Counted from the first letter of the stretch, positions 28,785 to 37,056 are shown. The stretch is 64,000 nt of DNA from Desulfofundulus luciae (GCF_030813795.1 NZ_JAUSUX010000001.1:124001-188000); one strand, 5' to 3'. The notes: a model not told the origin generated them from the sequence alone. Numbers and translations are program-made.

Positions 28785-31700
28785 ATGAATGTATTGAAGT
28801 TTCGTGAAGCCATTGCCACCATTTTGACCGCCGTGCTGCTGCTGGCGGCTGCGGCCGGACCGGCGTCCGCGAGCCCTCTGCCTTTGCTGCCCGGCGCTAA
28901 GGGCGGGAAGAATGCGGTACCGGCGCCCTATGTGCCGGGCGAGGTGATCGTCAAGTTCAAGCCGGGTGTCAAGGCGGCAGAAGCCAAAAGCCGGCTGTTT
29001 ACCGCCCACAAGGGGCTGGGCCTGGCAGAAAAGAAGGCCCTGCCCAGCGGCGCTTCCGTTTTCAAAACGGACGAGGACGTGCCGGAGGCCATAGAGGCCC
29101 TGAAGAAAGACCCCCAGGTGGAATATGCACAGCCGAACTACATCTACCGTCCATGCCAGGTAAACGATCCGCTGTTTGAGCGGCAGTGGGGCCTGGTGGA
29201 TGAAGTCTATGGAACAAAGGTTTCCCGAGCCTGGAATTATACCATGGGAGACCCGGGCGTTGTCGTCGCGGTCATTGACACCGGGGTGGATTATAACCAT
29301 CCCGACTTAAAAGGCAATATGTGGCATGATCCAGTTTCGGGAGCGCCGGGATACGATTTCTTCAACAACGACGATGATCCCATGGACGATTTCGGCCACG
29401 GCACCCACGTGGCGGGGATCGTTGCGGCGGTTGCAAACAACAATAAGGGCATTGCCGGGACGGCCCCGGGTGTGCGGATTATGGCCCTAAAAGCGGCAGA
29501 CGCCTACGGCTCTTTTACCACTGCTGCCATTGTGTCAGCCATAGATTATGCGGCACGCCACGGGGTGAAAGTGGTGAATATGAGCTTTGGTTCCTGGCCC
29601 TCGGATGATCCTCAGAACCCTACCAAATATTTCGATCGCGCTCAATATGATGCCATTGGCGCGCATCCTGACATTCTTTTCGTGGTTGCATCCGGGAATG
29701 AAGCCAATAATAACGATGAGTTCCCCGTTTACCCGGCCTGTTACGATCGCCCGAACACTATCTATGATGAAACCACGTACAAATGGGTGACACTGCCGGC
29801 ATTGCTAAACGTCATTTCCGTTGCGGCTCTGGCTCCGAACGGCAGTATGTCATCTTTTTCGAATTTCGGTACTCAATCAGTTACCCTGGCCGCCCCGGGG
29901 GAAGGCATTTTAAGCACCGTGCCCACCTTTGACGGTGCCGGTGTGGCCCTGGCGGTTTATGACGAAGTCTATGGAGATAGGGTGATGTTGTGGGGCTTCG
30001 GCGCGGAGGCCCTGAGTACAGCCGGTGCGGTTTATGACAGTGTGGTGCGGGCTATATACAACTTCCTGGGCATAACCCCTGAGGAAACAAAAAACAAACC
30101 CCTGCTGGTGGTGGACGATGATCAGTCGGGTGAAGAAATAAATACGCCATATGGCTCGTTAACTCTGCCCGACGTAAGCAACTTGTATCTTAACGCCCTC
30201 TCCACGGCAGGCTACGTTTACACAACCTGCCGGGTAGCTTCCGGTGGAGATTGTCCTCCGGTGGATGCGGCGGCCTATGCGGGCGTGCTCTGGTTCACCG
30301 GCCTGGCGCCGGGGAGCGCCTGGCACTGGGATGGGAGCTCTGGATTGGTTGTTGACAGCCCGAACCTGACGGTGAACGACCGGGTCTACCTGGCTGGCTA
30401 CCTGGAAAACGGGGGCAGGCTTTTCTTAAGCGGGTGGGCTGCAACTGCCGGTGCCGGGGATTTTGTGAATGATTATCTTCATGCTCAAATGACCGGTCAA
30501 TCGTACAACCTGCTGGCCGCCGAGGGCCTGGCAGAACCGTACGAGGGGGTTTCTTATGACTTTGCTTTTCCCGCATATTTCTCCCTTTTCCTGGTGGATT
30601 CACCTGCAGCGAAAATTGCCTTGCGCCCGCAGCCTTACGCTTCCTGGGACGGCACCTCCATGGCCGCGCCTTTTGTTTCCGGCGGGACGGCGCTGGCCCT
30701 GTCCCTGCGCAATAACCTCGGCCCTGCCGAGCTGATAAAAATATTGAAGGATAATGTAACTACTTTAAGTTCCCTGAACGGATTGGTATCCTCCGGCGGC
30801 ACGCTGAACCTGGAGAAGGTCCTCACCCACGTTAACACCCTGCCTTCGTCTACTGGTGGCAGTGGTGGCGGAGGAGGCGGCGGTGGTGGCGGCGGCGGTG
30901 CTCCGGCCCCGCAGCCGAAGGTCGAACCTGCTCCGGGAACTGCGGAACTGAAAGCCACGGGTGAAGCCCAAAAGACGGAAGTTTTAAACGGCCTGGTGTC
31001 CATCGACATTCCCGCCGGTGCACTGCCCAAAGATGCCAGCCTCACCGTTGCGGTGGCCACGGAAACTCCGGCCGGTGCCCCTGCCGGAGCTATAGCGGCA
31101 AGCCCGGTGCTGAGCTTCCAAACTTCCGCGCCCCTGGCCAGACCGGTGAAGGTCGGCATCAAATACGATTCATCCAGGCTGGGAAGCCTGGACCCGCGAA
31201 TGCTTCAGGTTTTCCGGCAGAACGACGACGGAACCTGGGTGGCGGTGGGCGGCAGGCTGGACCGGGAAAAGGGAGCCGTGGTGGTGGAACTCAGCCACTT
31301 CTCCAGCTACGCCGTCTTCGCCCTCAAAAAGACCTTTAATGACGTTGCGGCCCACTGGGCGCAGAAGGACATCGAGCTTATGGCTGCCCGGGGAATTACC
31401 GGCGGCTATGAGGACGGCACTTTCCGGCCCGGGAAGCCGGTAACCCGGGCCGAGCTGGCCGCGCTGCTGGTGAAACTCCTGGGCCTATCCGAAATGCGGC
31501 CGGAATCTCCCACCTTTGCCGACGTTGAACCGTCCGCCTGGTACTACGGGGCGGTGGAAGCGGCCGCCCGGGCCGGGCTGCTTGCGGGTGACGGGCGCAA
31601 CTTCCGGCCGGACGCCACCCTCACCCGGCAGGAGATGGCCGCCGTGGCGGTACGCCTGGCCGGACTGACCGGCAGTGCTCCTGCGGCCAACTTTGCCGAC

Positions 31701-32108
31701 GAGAAAGAAATAGCCCCCTGGGCGCGGCAGGCGGTGGCCGCCGCTTATGCCCGCGGCCTGATGCGGGGCGTGGGTGACCGGTTGTTTGCACCCGGGTCCA
31801 TGGTAACCAGGGCGCAGTGCGCCACGCTTCTGGCCCGCCTGGGTGACCGGCTGGGACTCTTCGAGGAAGCCGTCACCCTGGAAGGCAGGCTCGTGATGAG
31901 CACCGTCGAGCGGCCGCACTATGAGCTGCTTGTGGGAGGCAGGAACTACGTTTTACTCGAAGACCGTTCGGATCAGGTTCTCTCCCTGTGGCTCAAGGCC
32001 CACCTGGACCGGAATATACGGGTTAAGGGTTACCTCGTCCCGGGACCCAACATCTACATGCGCGGTCCGGTCCTGCGGGTGATCGATGCCGGTTCAACCA
32101 GTCTGTAA
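28785..32108 (+). CDS. Secreted SLH-anchored subtilase with an insertion in the catalytic domain
   Basis: 1107 aa. Signal peptide (residues 1-30, ending GPASA), inhibitor-type prodomain (VPGEVIVKFKPGVKAAEAKSRLFT...VEYAQPNYIYR) and an S8 domain with Asp165 (VIDTGVDYNHPDL), His205 (FGHGTHVAG) and Ser625 (WDGTSMAAPFVSGG). His and Ser are about 420 residues apart against about 160 in subtilisin. The excess is a block at roughly 385-610 that begins near LAVYDEVYGDRVMLWGFG and includes PLLVVDDDQSGEEIN. Then a linker of 12 consecutive glycines, a beta domain with PAGALPKDASLTVAVATETPAG, and three SLH modules. GGGGGAAGGAG precedes the ATG. Divergent from the ECF sigma operon. Confidence 0.93.
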   Translation: MNVLKFREAIATILTAVLLLAAAAGPASASPLPLLPGAKGGKNAVPAPYVPGEVIVKFKPGVKAAEAKSRLFTAHKGLGLAEKKALPSGASVFKTDEDVPEAIEALKKDPQVEYAQPNYIYRPCQVNDPLFERQWGLVDEVYGTKVSRAWNYTMGDPGVVVAVIDTGVDYNHPDLKGNMWHDPVSGAPGYDFFNNDDDPMDDFGHGTHVAGIVAAVANNNKGIAGTAPGVRIMALKAADAYGSFTTAAIVSAIDYAARHGVKVVNMSFGSWPSDDPQNPTKYFDRAQYDAIGAHPDILFVVASGNEANNNDEFPVYPACYDRPNTIYDETTYKWVTLPALLNVISVAALAPNGSMSSFSNFGTQSVTLAAPGEGILSTVPTFDGAGVALAVYDEVYGDRVMLWGFGAEALSTAGAVYDSVVRAIYNFLGITPEETKNKPLLVVDDDQSGEEINTPYGSLTLPDVSNLYLNALSTAGYVYTTCRVASGGDCPPVDAAAYAGVLWFTGLAPGSAWHWDGSSGLVVDSPNLTVNDRVYLAGYLENGGRLFLSGWAATAGAGDFVNDYLHAQMTGQSYNLLAAEGLAEPYEGVSYDFAFPAYFSLFLVDSPAAKIALRPQPYASWDGTSMAAPFVSGGTALALSLRNNLGPAELIKILKDNVTTLSSLNGLVSSGGTLNLEKVLTHVNTLPSSTGGSGGGGGGGGGGGGAPAPQPKVEPAPGTAELKATGEAQKTEVLNGLVSIDIPAGALPKDASLTVAVATETPAGAPAGAIAASPVLSFQTSAPLARPVKVGIKYDSSRLGSLDPRMLQVFRQNDDGTWVAVGGRLDREKGAVVVELSHFSSYAVFALKKTFNDVAAHWAQKDIELMAARGITGGYEDGTFRPGKPVTRAELAALLVKLLGLSEMRPESPTFADVEPSAWYYGAVEAAARAGLLAGDGRNFRPDATLTRQEMAAVAVRLAGLTGSAPAANFADEKEIAPWARQAVAAAYARGLMRGVGDRLFAPGSMVTRAQCATLLARLGDRLGLFEEAVTLEGRLVMSTVERPHYELLVGGRNYVLLEDRSDQVLSLWLKAHLDRNIRVKGYLVPGPNIYMRGPVLRVIDAGSTSL

Positions 32109-32114
32109 GGAAAA

Positions 32115-32133
32115 GGGGCGGGTTTTCCGCCCC
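32115..32133. terminator. GC-rich bidirectional terminator
   Basis: GGGGCGG-GTTTT-CCGCCCC; followed by AAAAATTT on the plus strand, while the minus strand has CCGCCCCTTTTCC. Confidence 0.75.
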
Positions 32134-32412
32134 CAAAAATTTCTATATTGCTGTGTTCCGGTGGTTGTTGCATGCGTTCTCTCATGATAAGATTAAATTA
32201 TAACAGGTGCGGGCAACTTTAATTTGACGGAAGCCTCCCCTGAAAGGATGTGTTGCCTTTGAGCACGGTGGCCAAAAAGCTCAGCGCGCTGGAAAAGGCC
32301 ATGATGGAGCTGGCCTCGATATGCTAAGGCCGGTGCAGCAGGAAAAGGCCGCCCGGGAGCAGGATAAATGATCAACCAGCGCGCTGGCATCATCGAAAAG
32401 GCAGCCGGGCAG
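32134..32412. other. Intergenic, about 280 bp, with a possible gene fragment
   Basis: From TTG 32261 the plus strand could encode only MSTVAKKLSALEKAMMELASIC before TAA. It looks like the first helix of a longer protein that is now truncated. Nothing else is recognised. Confidence 0.35.
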
Positions 32413-32781
32413 CTAAATTTCCACGCCATGCCGGCGGATGTTTTCCCTCAGTTCCGGCCCGGCCGCTTCCATCAACACCAGGTCCACGGAAAAAGGTTCC
32501 GCTGCCGCCAGTACATCGGCATAGAGCCGCCAGAAATCCGCCTCCCGGGGCAGGCCCGCCACAGCCAGGTCGATGTCCGAATGCTCGTCAAACCGGCCGC
32601 CTCCGGCCAGGGAACCGAAAAGCCAGACCCGGCAGCCGCCATGCCGGCGGACTACACCGGCGGCCCGTTTGGCGGCGGCCAGGGCCAGCTCTTTTCTTTG
32701 AGCCAGTTCCTTTTTACGCTGCTCCCGCCTTTTTAAAAGCCCGGCCCGCATTTCAGCCAGATCCTGCTCACTATAGGCCAT
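32413..32781 (-). CDS. MNT-type nucleotidyltransferase antitoxin (MntA-like)
   Basis: 122 aa. The polymerase-beta nucleotidyltransferase motif is VWLFGSLAGGGRFDEHSDIDLAVAG, i.e. GS followed by DID, with a third acidic site in SVDLVLME. Members of MntA-HepT pairs AMPylate and so neutralise the HEPN ribonuclease partner. An N-terminal helix rich in Lys/Arg precedes the domain. ATG 32781 lies 11 bp inside the end of the upstream HEPN gene, so translation is coupled. The spacing of the GS-DxD motif is one residue longer than usual. Confidence 0.85.
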   Translation of the reverse strand: MAYSEQDLAEMRAGLLKRREQRKKELAQRKELALAAAKRAAGVVRRHGGCRVWLFGSLAGGGRFDEHSDIDLAVAGLPREADFWRLYADVLAAAEPFSVDLVLMEAAGPELRENIRRHGVEI

Positions 32782-33289
32782 GGGGATCACCACCGTTTTG
32801 TTCCCTGTCGTCCGCCTCCGCCAGCATATCCAAAAAGGAATTAATTGTCCGCTGAAAATGTTCCACCGTATCCGGCATGGCTTTAACCAGGGATTCCATG
32901 CGCTCCCACTCCAGATCAAAACCGTAACGGTGGCGAAAACGGTGGCGGAAGCTCAAAAAAGGGGCCAGCTCACCGGCCAGTTCGCTGGTTATTACCGGGG
33001 GGCGAATCCCCTTCAAAGGCAGGGTCATTTGCTCCAGCAGCAGCCTGTGCCAGCTTTCACTTTTGGGAGCGGTCCTGTCTATTTCCTTGGCGATATGCAA
33101 AAAAATCTTTTCGCACCCGGAATAAAAATCGTGCAGAATAGAGCCGAGGGCGCGCAGGATGATGGTGTTTTTTACCGGCCTGTTTTTATAGGGCTTTAGC
33201 GTCTTTTGCAGTTCCTCGCTCAGCCGTTCCAGTTGCTGTAACTCCAGGCGGATGCGGGATTCCAGTACAAGGAGTTCGGCAGTCACCAT
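32771..33289 (-). CDS. HEPN-domain HepT-like ribonuclease toxin
   Basis: 172 aa, all helical. The HEPN RNase motif Rx4H is in FLSFRHRFRHRYGFDLEWERM near residues 110-130, and TIILRALGSILHDFYSGCEKIFLHIA is the typical first helix pair. With the downstream MNT gene it forms a type VII toxin-antitoxin pair, toxin first. The motif residues are intact, so activity is plausible. Nothing else of a defence system is adjacent. Confidence 0.85.
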   Translation of the reverse strand: MVTAELLVLESRIRLELQQLERLSEELQKTLKPYKNRPVKNTIILRALGSILHDFYSGCEKIFLHIAKEIDRTAPKSESWHRLLLEQMTLPLKGIRPPVITSELAGELAPFLSFRHRFRHRYGFDLEWERMESLVKAMPDTVEHFQRTINSFLDMLAEADDREQNGGDPHGL

Positions 33290-33452
33290 AAAACACCTCT
33301 TGAAACAATATTATATCACCAATCGCTCCGGGCCGTTAACCGATATCAGCACCGGGATTTACGGCCTTTATAATTGCTTCCCGGACCACTACCTGGTAAA
33401 ATGAAGATGGTGATATAGATGACCGGCGGCATGCCAAAAACTCCCCGCTCCG

Positions 33453-33554
33453 TATGTAGAAAAAATAAGGACGCTGGATGAATATGCCCTGGGCATGATT
33501 CTGGACAACATCTTTGAAATCAACAGCCTTTCCGAGCTGGAGGAATACCTGTAA
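33453..33554 (+). pseudogene. C-terminal fragment of an Rpn/PD-(D/E)XK transposase-like gene
   Basis: Encodes YVEKIRTLDEYALGMILDNI followed by FEINSLSELEEYL and TAA, nearly the same as the end of the gene at 40495-40947 (YVDKIKSLDEYALGLILENI...). There is no ORF upstream, so only the last 33 codons survive. The surrounding 33290-33618 holds nothing else recognisable. Confidence 0.8.
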
Positions 33555-33618
33555 AGGGCACCTGCGTAAAATCCGTGGCGTTTTACCTGTTGATGTTGGC
33601 CTGGTGGAGGAGGTTTAT

Positions 33619-33990
33619 ATGGGACTCGATGTATTCGCCATATATCCCCTGCAAGAACCTGTTTCCGAAAGAAGGCTTAATAAGGCAATAGTGGCCCCTG
33701 ATGAATTATTTGAGGGGATCGTTCTCAAAGGTTCAGGTCGCGCCGGAAGCTCTTTTCGCGGCCGCCCTTATGAAGACTATGTCGTTGAAGTAACGGGAAA
33801 TTCTTTATACTTTTTTTACACAGCTCCTGATGAAGTGAAAAAAATGGCAGAAAAGCTCGAATCCGGGGCAGAAGAAATAAGCGACGAAGATTTAAAGGAA
33901 CTCGAGTTGACAAGGGAAGATGTCCGGAACCTCGCCCGCTGGTTTAAAATTGCGGCCGCTAACGGTTTCGCTCTGCACGGTTCATTCTAA
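33619..33990 (+). CDS. Small conserved-looking protein of unknown function
   Basis: 123 aa, acidic, no signal peptide or membrane helix. It begins MGLDVFAIYPLQEPVSERRLNKAIV and ends WFKIAAANGFALHGSF. The middle has a strand-rich part (SSFRGRPYEDYVVEVTGNSLYFFY) and the second half a charged helix (VKKMAEKLESGAEEISDEDLKELELTREDVRNLARWF). I do not recognise the family. ATG 33619 is supported by TGGAGGAGG at 33604. It is AT-richer than most neighbours and lies in the mobile, toxin-antitoxin-rich zone. Confidence 0.65.
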   Translation: MGLDVFAIYPLQEPVSERRLNKAIVAPDELFEGIVLKGSGRAGSSFRGRPYEDYVVEVTGNSLYFFYTAPDEVKKMAEKLESGAEEISDEDLKELELTREDVRNLARWFKIAAANGFALHGSF

Positions 33991-34040
33991 GGTTTTCATT
34001 GGTCGCATCATTATTTACAGGTCAAGAAAAAGCCCGGGGA

Positions 34041-34664
34041 TTACAGCACCAGCCCTTCAGGCAGGCGGAATATTTCTTCCCCGTTGGCGGAGAAACCGGG
34101 AAGAAGGGGAGAGCTAAGTGTATCTTCCGGGCCGTACGCGCCGGCCAGAAGCCACCCCTTTTCCCCCGCACTGAATATTTCCACGGTCTGGGCGGAAGGA
34201 TCCACCACCCAGTACTCCTTCACGCCGTGTTTCAGGTAGAGCCTGCTTTTTTCCAGCCGGTCGCGGCGCCCCGAGGCCGGTGAGAGAACTTCCACCACCA
34301 GATCCGGCGCGCCTTTCAAACAATTTTCAGTGAGCAGGTCAAAGCGCTCCCGGGAAAGATAGAGGACGTCCGGCTGTAGAACCAGGTTGTCGGCCAGCAC
34401 CACATCGAAAGGCGCAAATAATACCAGCCCCATGTTGTGCTTATCTACGTAGGCCCGTAATAGCCCGCCGACGTTGGCCGCTATGTACTGGTGCAAAAAA
34501 CCGGGCGAAGGTGTCAAAATCAGTTCCCCCTCGATCAATTCGTACTGCCGCCCGTCGTCGATTTGCAGGTAATCGGCGTAAGTCAGTGTTCCCCGGAGGG
34601 AAGATTCCCTGGGTGCTGTCCCGGTCACTGAAATCACTCCCCGCCTTTCTATTCCCTTTGCCAT
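34041..34664 (-). CDS. Uma2-family (DUF820) nuclease-like protein, copy 3
   Basis: 207 aa. LTYADYLQIDDGRQYELIEGELILTPSPGFLHQYIAANV, LVLQPDVLYLSRERFD and the core GAPDLVVEVLSPASGRRDRLEKSRLYLKHGVKEYWVVDP are family hallmarks with the PD-(D/E)XK residues kept (SPAS for SPST). ATG 34664 is supported by GGGGGGAGG 8-16 nt upstream, but that ribosome-binding site lies inside the right end of the adjacent IS200/IS605 element. The gene is in the same direction as tnpA-tnpB and may be read through from them. Confidence 0.9.
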   Translation of the reverse strand: MAKGIERRGVISVTGTAPRESSLRGTLTYADYLQIDDGRQYELIEGELILTPSPGFLHQYIAANVGGLLRAYVDKHNMGLVLFAPFDVVLADNLVLQPDVLYLSRERFDLLTENCLKGAPDLVVEVLSPASGRRDRLEKSRLYLKHGVKEYWVVDPSAQTVEIFSAGEKGWLLAGAYGPEDTLSSPLLPGFSANGEEIFRLPEGLVL

Positions 34665-34666
34665 TC

Positions 34667-35040
34667 TTGAACCTCCCCCCACTAAAGTGGGAGGATTCCG
34701 GGTTTTACTTCCCGTGAACTTCGTGCCTGCCCCGGGTACGCGGTCGTAGAAGTCTCTGGGCCGTAGGCCCGACTGCATACCGGCGGGAGATGGACCTGCC
34801 GTGACGAATTACGCCGTATCTTACCGGGTGCAAGCAGCCAGCGGGTTCGTGCCTGATCCACTATACCACCACGCAATTACCTCCACTAAACTGCGTCCGT
34901 TAACCCGATACGTCAAGACTCCTGGGTAGAGCGTAGTGTAGGTGGCATGGACGCCCTCCCGTTGCCGGGAAGGTCTTCCGGACAGGTTTGGAACCCGCCC
35001 GGCACGAGATAAAATCTTTATGAGCAGTACTTGAGCCGGA
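34667..35040 (-). ncRNA. Probable TnpB omega-RNA (right-end RNA)
   Basis: About 350 bp of non-coding, GC-rich sequence between the tnpB stop (35018) and the right-end hairpin, with several short inverted repeats. In characterised IS605 elements this strand and position yield the omega-RNA, whose 5' part may overlap the end of tnpB and whose guide is copied from the flank beyond the right end. No transcript evidence; inferred from position. Confidence 0.6.
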
Positions 35041-36343
35041 ACGCAGTCCCGATTCCCAAACTGCCCACAAAGTCGGAATTTATGTCGCGCACTCCGCAAT
35101 TAGTACACTTCGCCAGGTCGACACCTTTTACTTCCTTCCCGTCCCGGCCCTTGTTGTACCGCCGGATGGTTAACATCCCGCAGTACGGACACCGGGCAGA
35201 AGTGTTTTTAGCCGGCACCCGGCAGGTGACTATGCCTTCGTGCAGTGCCTTGTAGCGCGTGTACCGGAATATCCGGCCTTTTACCCAATAGTTAAACTTC
35301 TGGTTCAGGTAGTGAGATTTGGTACCCTTCTCCGGCTTTAAATCATCTAAATACTCGAAAACAATAATTTTGGCCCCGTGATGTTCAGCAAAATCCACGA
35401 TTTCCCGGGATACCCGGTGAGCTATGTCGTCGTTCAGGTTGGATACTTTGTTCCATAAATCTTTGGCAAACCGCTCACCTTCGGGAATAACCCCGGCTTG
35501 CATTTGCAGGTTGACTATCTTCTCCAGGTACCGCTTCCTAAGGTGGTTGTCCTTCGCGCCGGAGATGAACTTCGCCGCGTAGACCCTGCCTTTGGTATCC
35601 TGGATGGTCATCACCGCGTGGCGCTTTATGCCCAGATCGACCAGACAGATTTTAAGAGAGGGGTCCTTAACGAGTTTCTCAATCTTTTTCAGGTTTAATT
35701 TTGCCACCCGCACAATAGGTACGTGCAGCTCCCAGCCGGTCGGTTTTTTCACCAGCATGGGAGAACCTGCGGCGTAACCCGGAGGGACGACAAACGGCTG
35801 CAAAAGCGCAATTTTCCGGTAAGTGTAAGACCTGCCGGTGAACATTTTGAGCATTATATGGTGGGAATCTTCCCACTTGTACTCGGTGCCGTAGTAGGAC
35901 AACCAGCAGTTGTCGTCCTCCGGATATTGCGGCGGACGCTCCGTAAACTCAATGGGTTTCTTGCCTGCGGCGATGCGCCTGGCATTCCTCTCTTCGTGCT
36001 TGCGCTTTCTCTCCTCCCACTTTTCGTAGCCGGTTCTCCATGCCAGGGCCTTGCCGTGGGCCTCGGCGATGGCGTTCCTCCGCAAGCCGGAGGGGAAATT
36101 GGGAAATTCTTCGTCGAAAGGATACTCCGCATTCGGGTTGTCCTCCGTCCTGTGCGTCAGATGCTCCGCCATCTTGAGCCACTGGCTGTGTCCGATTATC
36201 TCCTGGTGTTCCTGAAACACCTGAAGATAATAAGAAACCACCTGCCGGTACTGCATAATAGTACAGGCGGCCTGTTCCTCTGCGCTGGCCGGCATAAGCA
36301 GGTTGTACCGGAATGTTTTTATGAACCCGCGCAGGTGCGGCAT
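35018..36343 (-). CDS. tnpB: TnpB, RNA-guided nuclease of IS605
   Basis: 441 aa from ATG 36343, two bases after the tnpA stop. RuvC residues are intact: Asp236 (CLVDLGIKRHAVM), Glu330 (IIVFEYLDDL) and Asp420 (CGVRDINSDFVGSLGIG). The zinc ribbon is C385PYC388...C413TNC416. The N-terminal helical region carries the usual R/K-rich bridging segments (KWEERKRKHEERNARR). The RuvC-III neighbourhood (RDINSD) departs from the common RDxNAAxN. Known TnpBs cut DNA next to a transposon-associated motif under omega-RNA guidance and help retain the element; the same is inferred here. Confidence 0.93.
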   Translation of the reverse strand: MPHLRGFIKTFRYNLLMPASAEEQAACTIMQYRQVVSYYLQVFQEHQEIIGHSQWLKMAEHLTHRTEDNPNAEYPFDEEFPNFPSGLRRNAIAEAHGKALAWRTGYEKWEERKRKHEERNARRIAAGKKPIEFTERPPQYPEDDNCWLSYYGTEYKWEDSHHIMLKMFTGRSYTYRKIALLQPFVVPPGYAAGSPMLVKKPTGWELHVPIVRVAKLNLKKIEKLVKDPSLKICLVDLGIKRHAVMTIQDTKGRVYAAKFISGAKDNHLRKRYLEKIVNLQMQAGVIPEGERFAKDLWNKVSNLNDDIAHRVSREIVDFAEHHGAKIIVFEYLDDLKPEKGTKSHYLNQKFNYWVKGRIFRYTRYKALHEGIVTCRVPAKNTSARCPYCGMLTIRRYNKGRDGKEVKGVDLAKCTNCGVRDINSDFVGSLGIGTAFRLKYCS

Positions 36344-36345
36344 TT

Positions 36346-36747
36346 TTAATCGCCTGCCTTTTGGTTTTCGATGTACTTCTTGACTGTCTCTTCGGAGATG
36401 TGCCCGACGGTACCCACATAGTAAGAAGGATTCCAGAGGTGCCCGCCCCAGAGTTGCTTTTTCAGCTCCGGGTGCTTTTTGAACAGGAATCTGGCCGAAA
36501 CGCCCTTGAGGGCTTTGACCATGTCGGCAATCAGGTGGTTGGGCGTGGCGGTCACAAATAAGTGCACGTGGTCGGGCATAACTTCCATTTGCTCGATAGA
36601 AAAATTGTTGTCGCTGGCAATGTGTAAAAACAACTCCTTGAGGTCTTCCGCTATTTGACCGGTCAGAACAGGTTTCCGGTACTTGACACACCAAACGAAA
36701 TGGTAGCCGATCTGGAATACACTGTTGCGGTTACGTTGGAGTTCCAT
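36346..36747 (-). CDS. tnpA: TnpA, Y1 HUH transposase of IS200/IS605
   Basis: 133 aa. The HUH motif is MPDHVHLFV (His60, His62) and the nucleophilic Tyr is in HLWNPSYYVGTVGH (Tyr109 or Tyr110). Size and motifs match the single-strand transposases that excise and insert via subterminal hairpins. The ORF is uninterrupted with a clear ATG. AGGAATACTTATC lies before the start. Lower local GC than flanking chromosome is consistent with foreign origin. Confidence 0.95.
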   Translation of the reverse strand: MELQRNRNSVFQIGYHFVWCVKYRKPVLTGQIAEDLKELFLHIASDNNFSIEQMEVMPDHVHLFVTATPNHLIADMVKALKGVSARFLFKKHPELKKQLWGGHLWNPSYYVGTVGHISEETVKKYIENQKAGD

Positions 36748-36874
36748 GATAAGTATTCCTCATTATTAAATGTTTCTTCTATTGTAACATATGCGTAATT
36801 GGTAAGCAACGATAACCGAGGAAAAATTTAGCCGTGCCTAACTCCCCACTGAAGTGGGAAGAATGCGGCACGGC

Positions 36875-37054
36875 AGATCTTCGAAATGGTTTCTTCAATC
36901 CAGACGATCCAGGGAAGATGCGCACCGACTGCGTTGAACAGGCGGCGGTCGCCCGTGACCAGCTTTACGTTTCTGGATGCGGCCAGGACAAACGAGACGT
37001 AACAATCAAAGTAAGAGTTCAAAATAACACGTTGGTATCAAGCATTACTCGCAC
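36875..37054 (-). pseudogene. PIN-domain (VapC-type) toxin with internal deletion
   Basis: From GTG 37054 the minus strand reads VRVMLDTNVLF, the canonical PIN start with its first Asp, then a stop. In the next frame NSYFDCYVSFVLAASRNVKLVTGDRRLFNAV follows, the PIN C-terminal half with the (D)C and TGD acid motifs. About 80-90 residues between them are missing and the junction is out of frame. The IS605 left end abuts its 3' end. The upstream antitoxin gene is intact. Confidence 0.78.
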
Positions 37055-37056
37055 AG

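Larger units (their letters stand above)
34667..36874 (-). mobile_element. IS200/IS605-family insertion sequence (tnpA + tnpB)
   Basis: About 2.2 kb, read on the minus strand: left end, tnpA, tnpB, probable omega-RNA region, right end. Both ends have the same small imperfect palindrome, CCCACTTYAGTGGG on the element's top strand (36858-36845 and 34691-34678). At the right end the hairpin is preceded by GGAATCC and followed by TTCAA (34671-34667), like the GAAT guide and TCAA cleavage site known for IS608. The left boundary is uncertain; an extra 8-bp stem GCCGTGCC/GGCACGGC (36831-36838/36867-36874) surrounds the left hairpin. No target duplication is expected for this family. Confidence 0.85.

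Noticed and set aside
36346-36694. 5' extension of tnpB to 36694
   Set aside because: That part overlaps tnpA out of frame and has no TnpB similarity; the natural start is ATG 36343 directly after tnpA.
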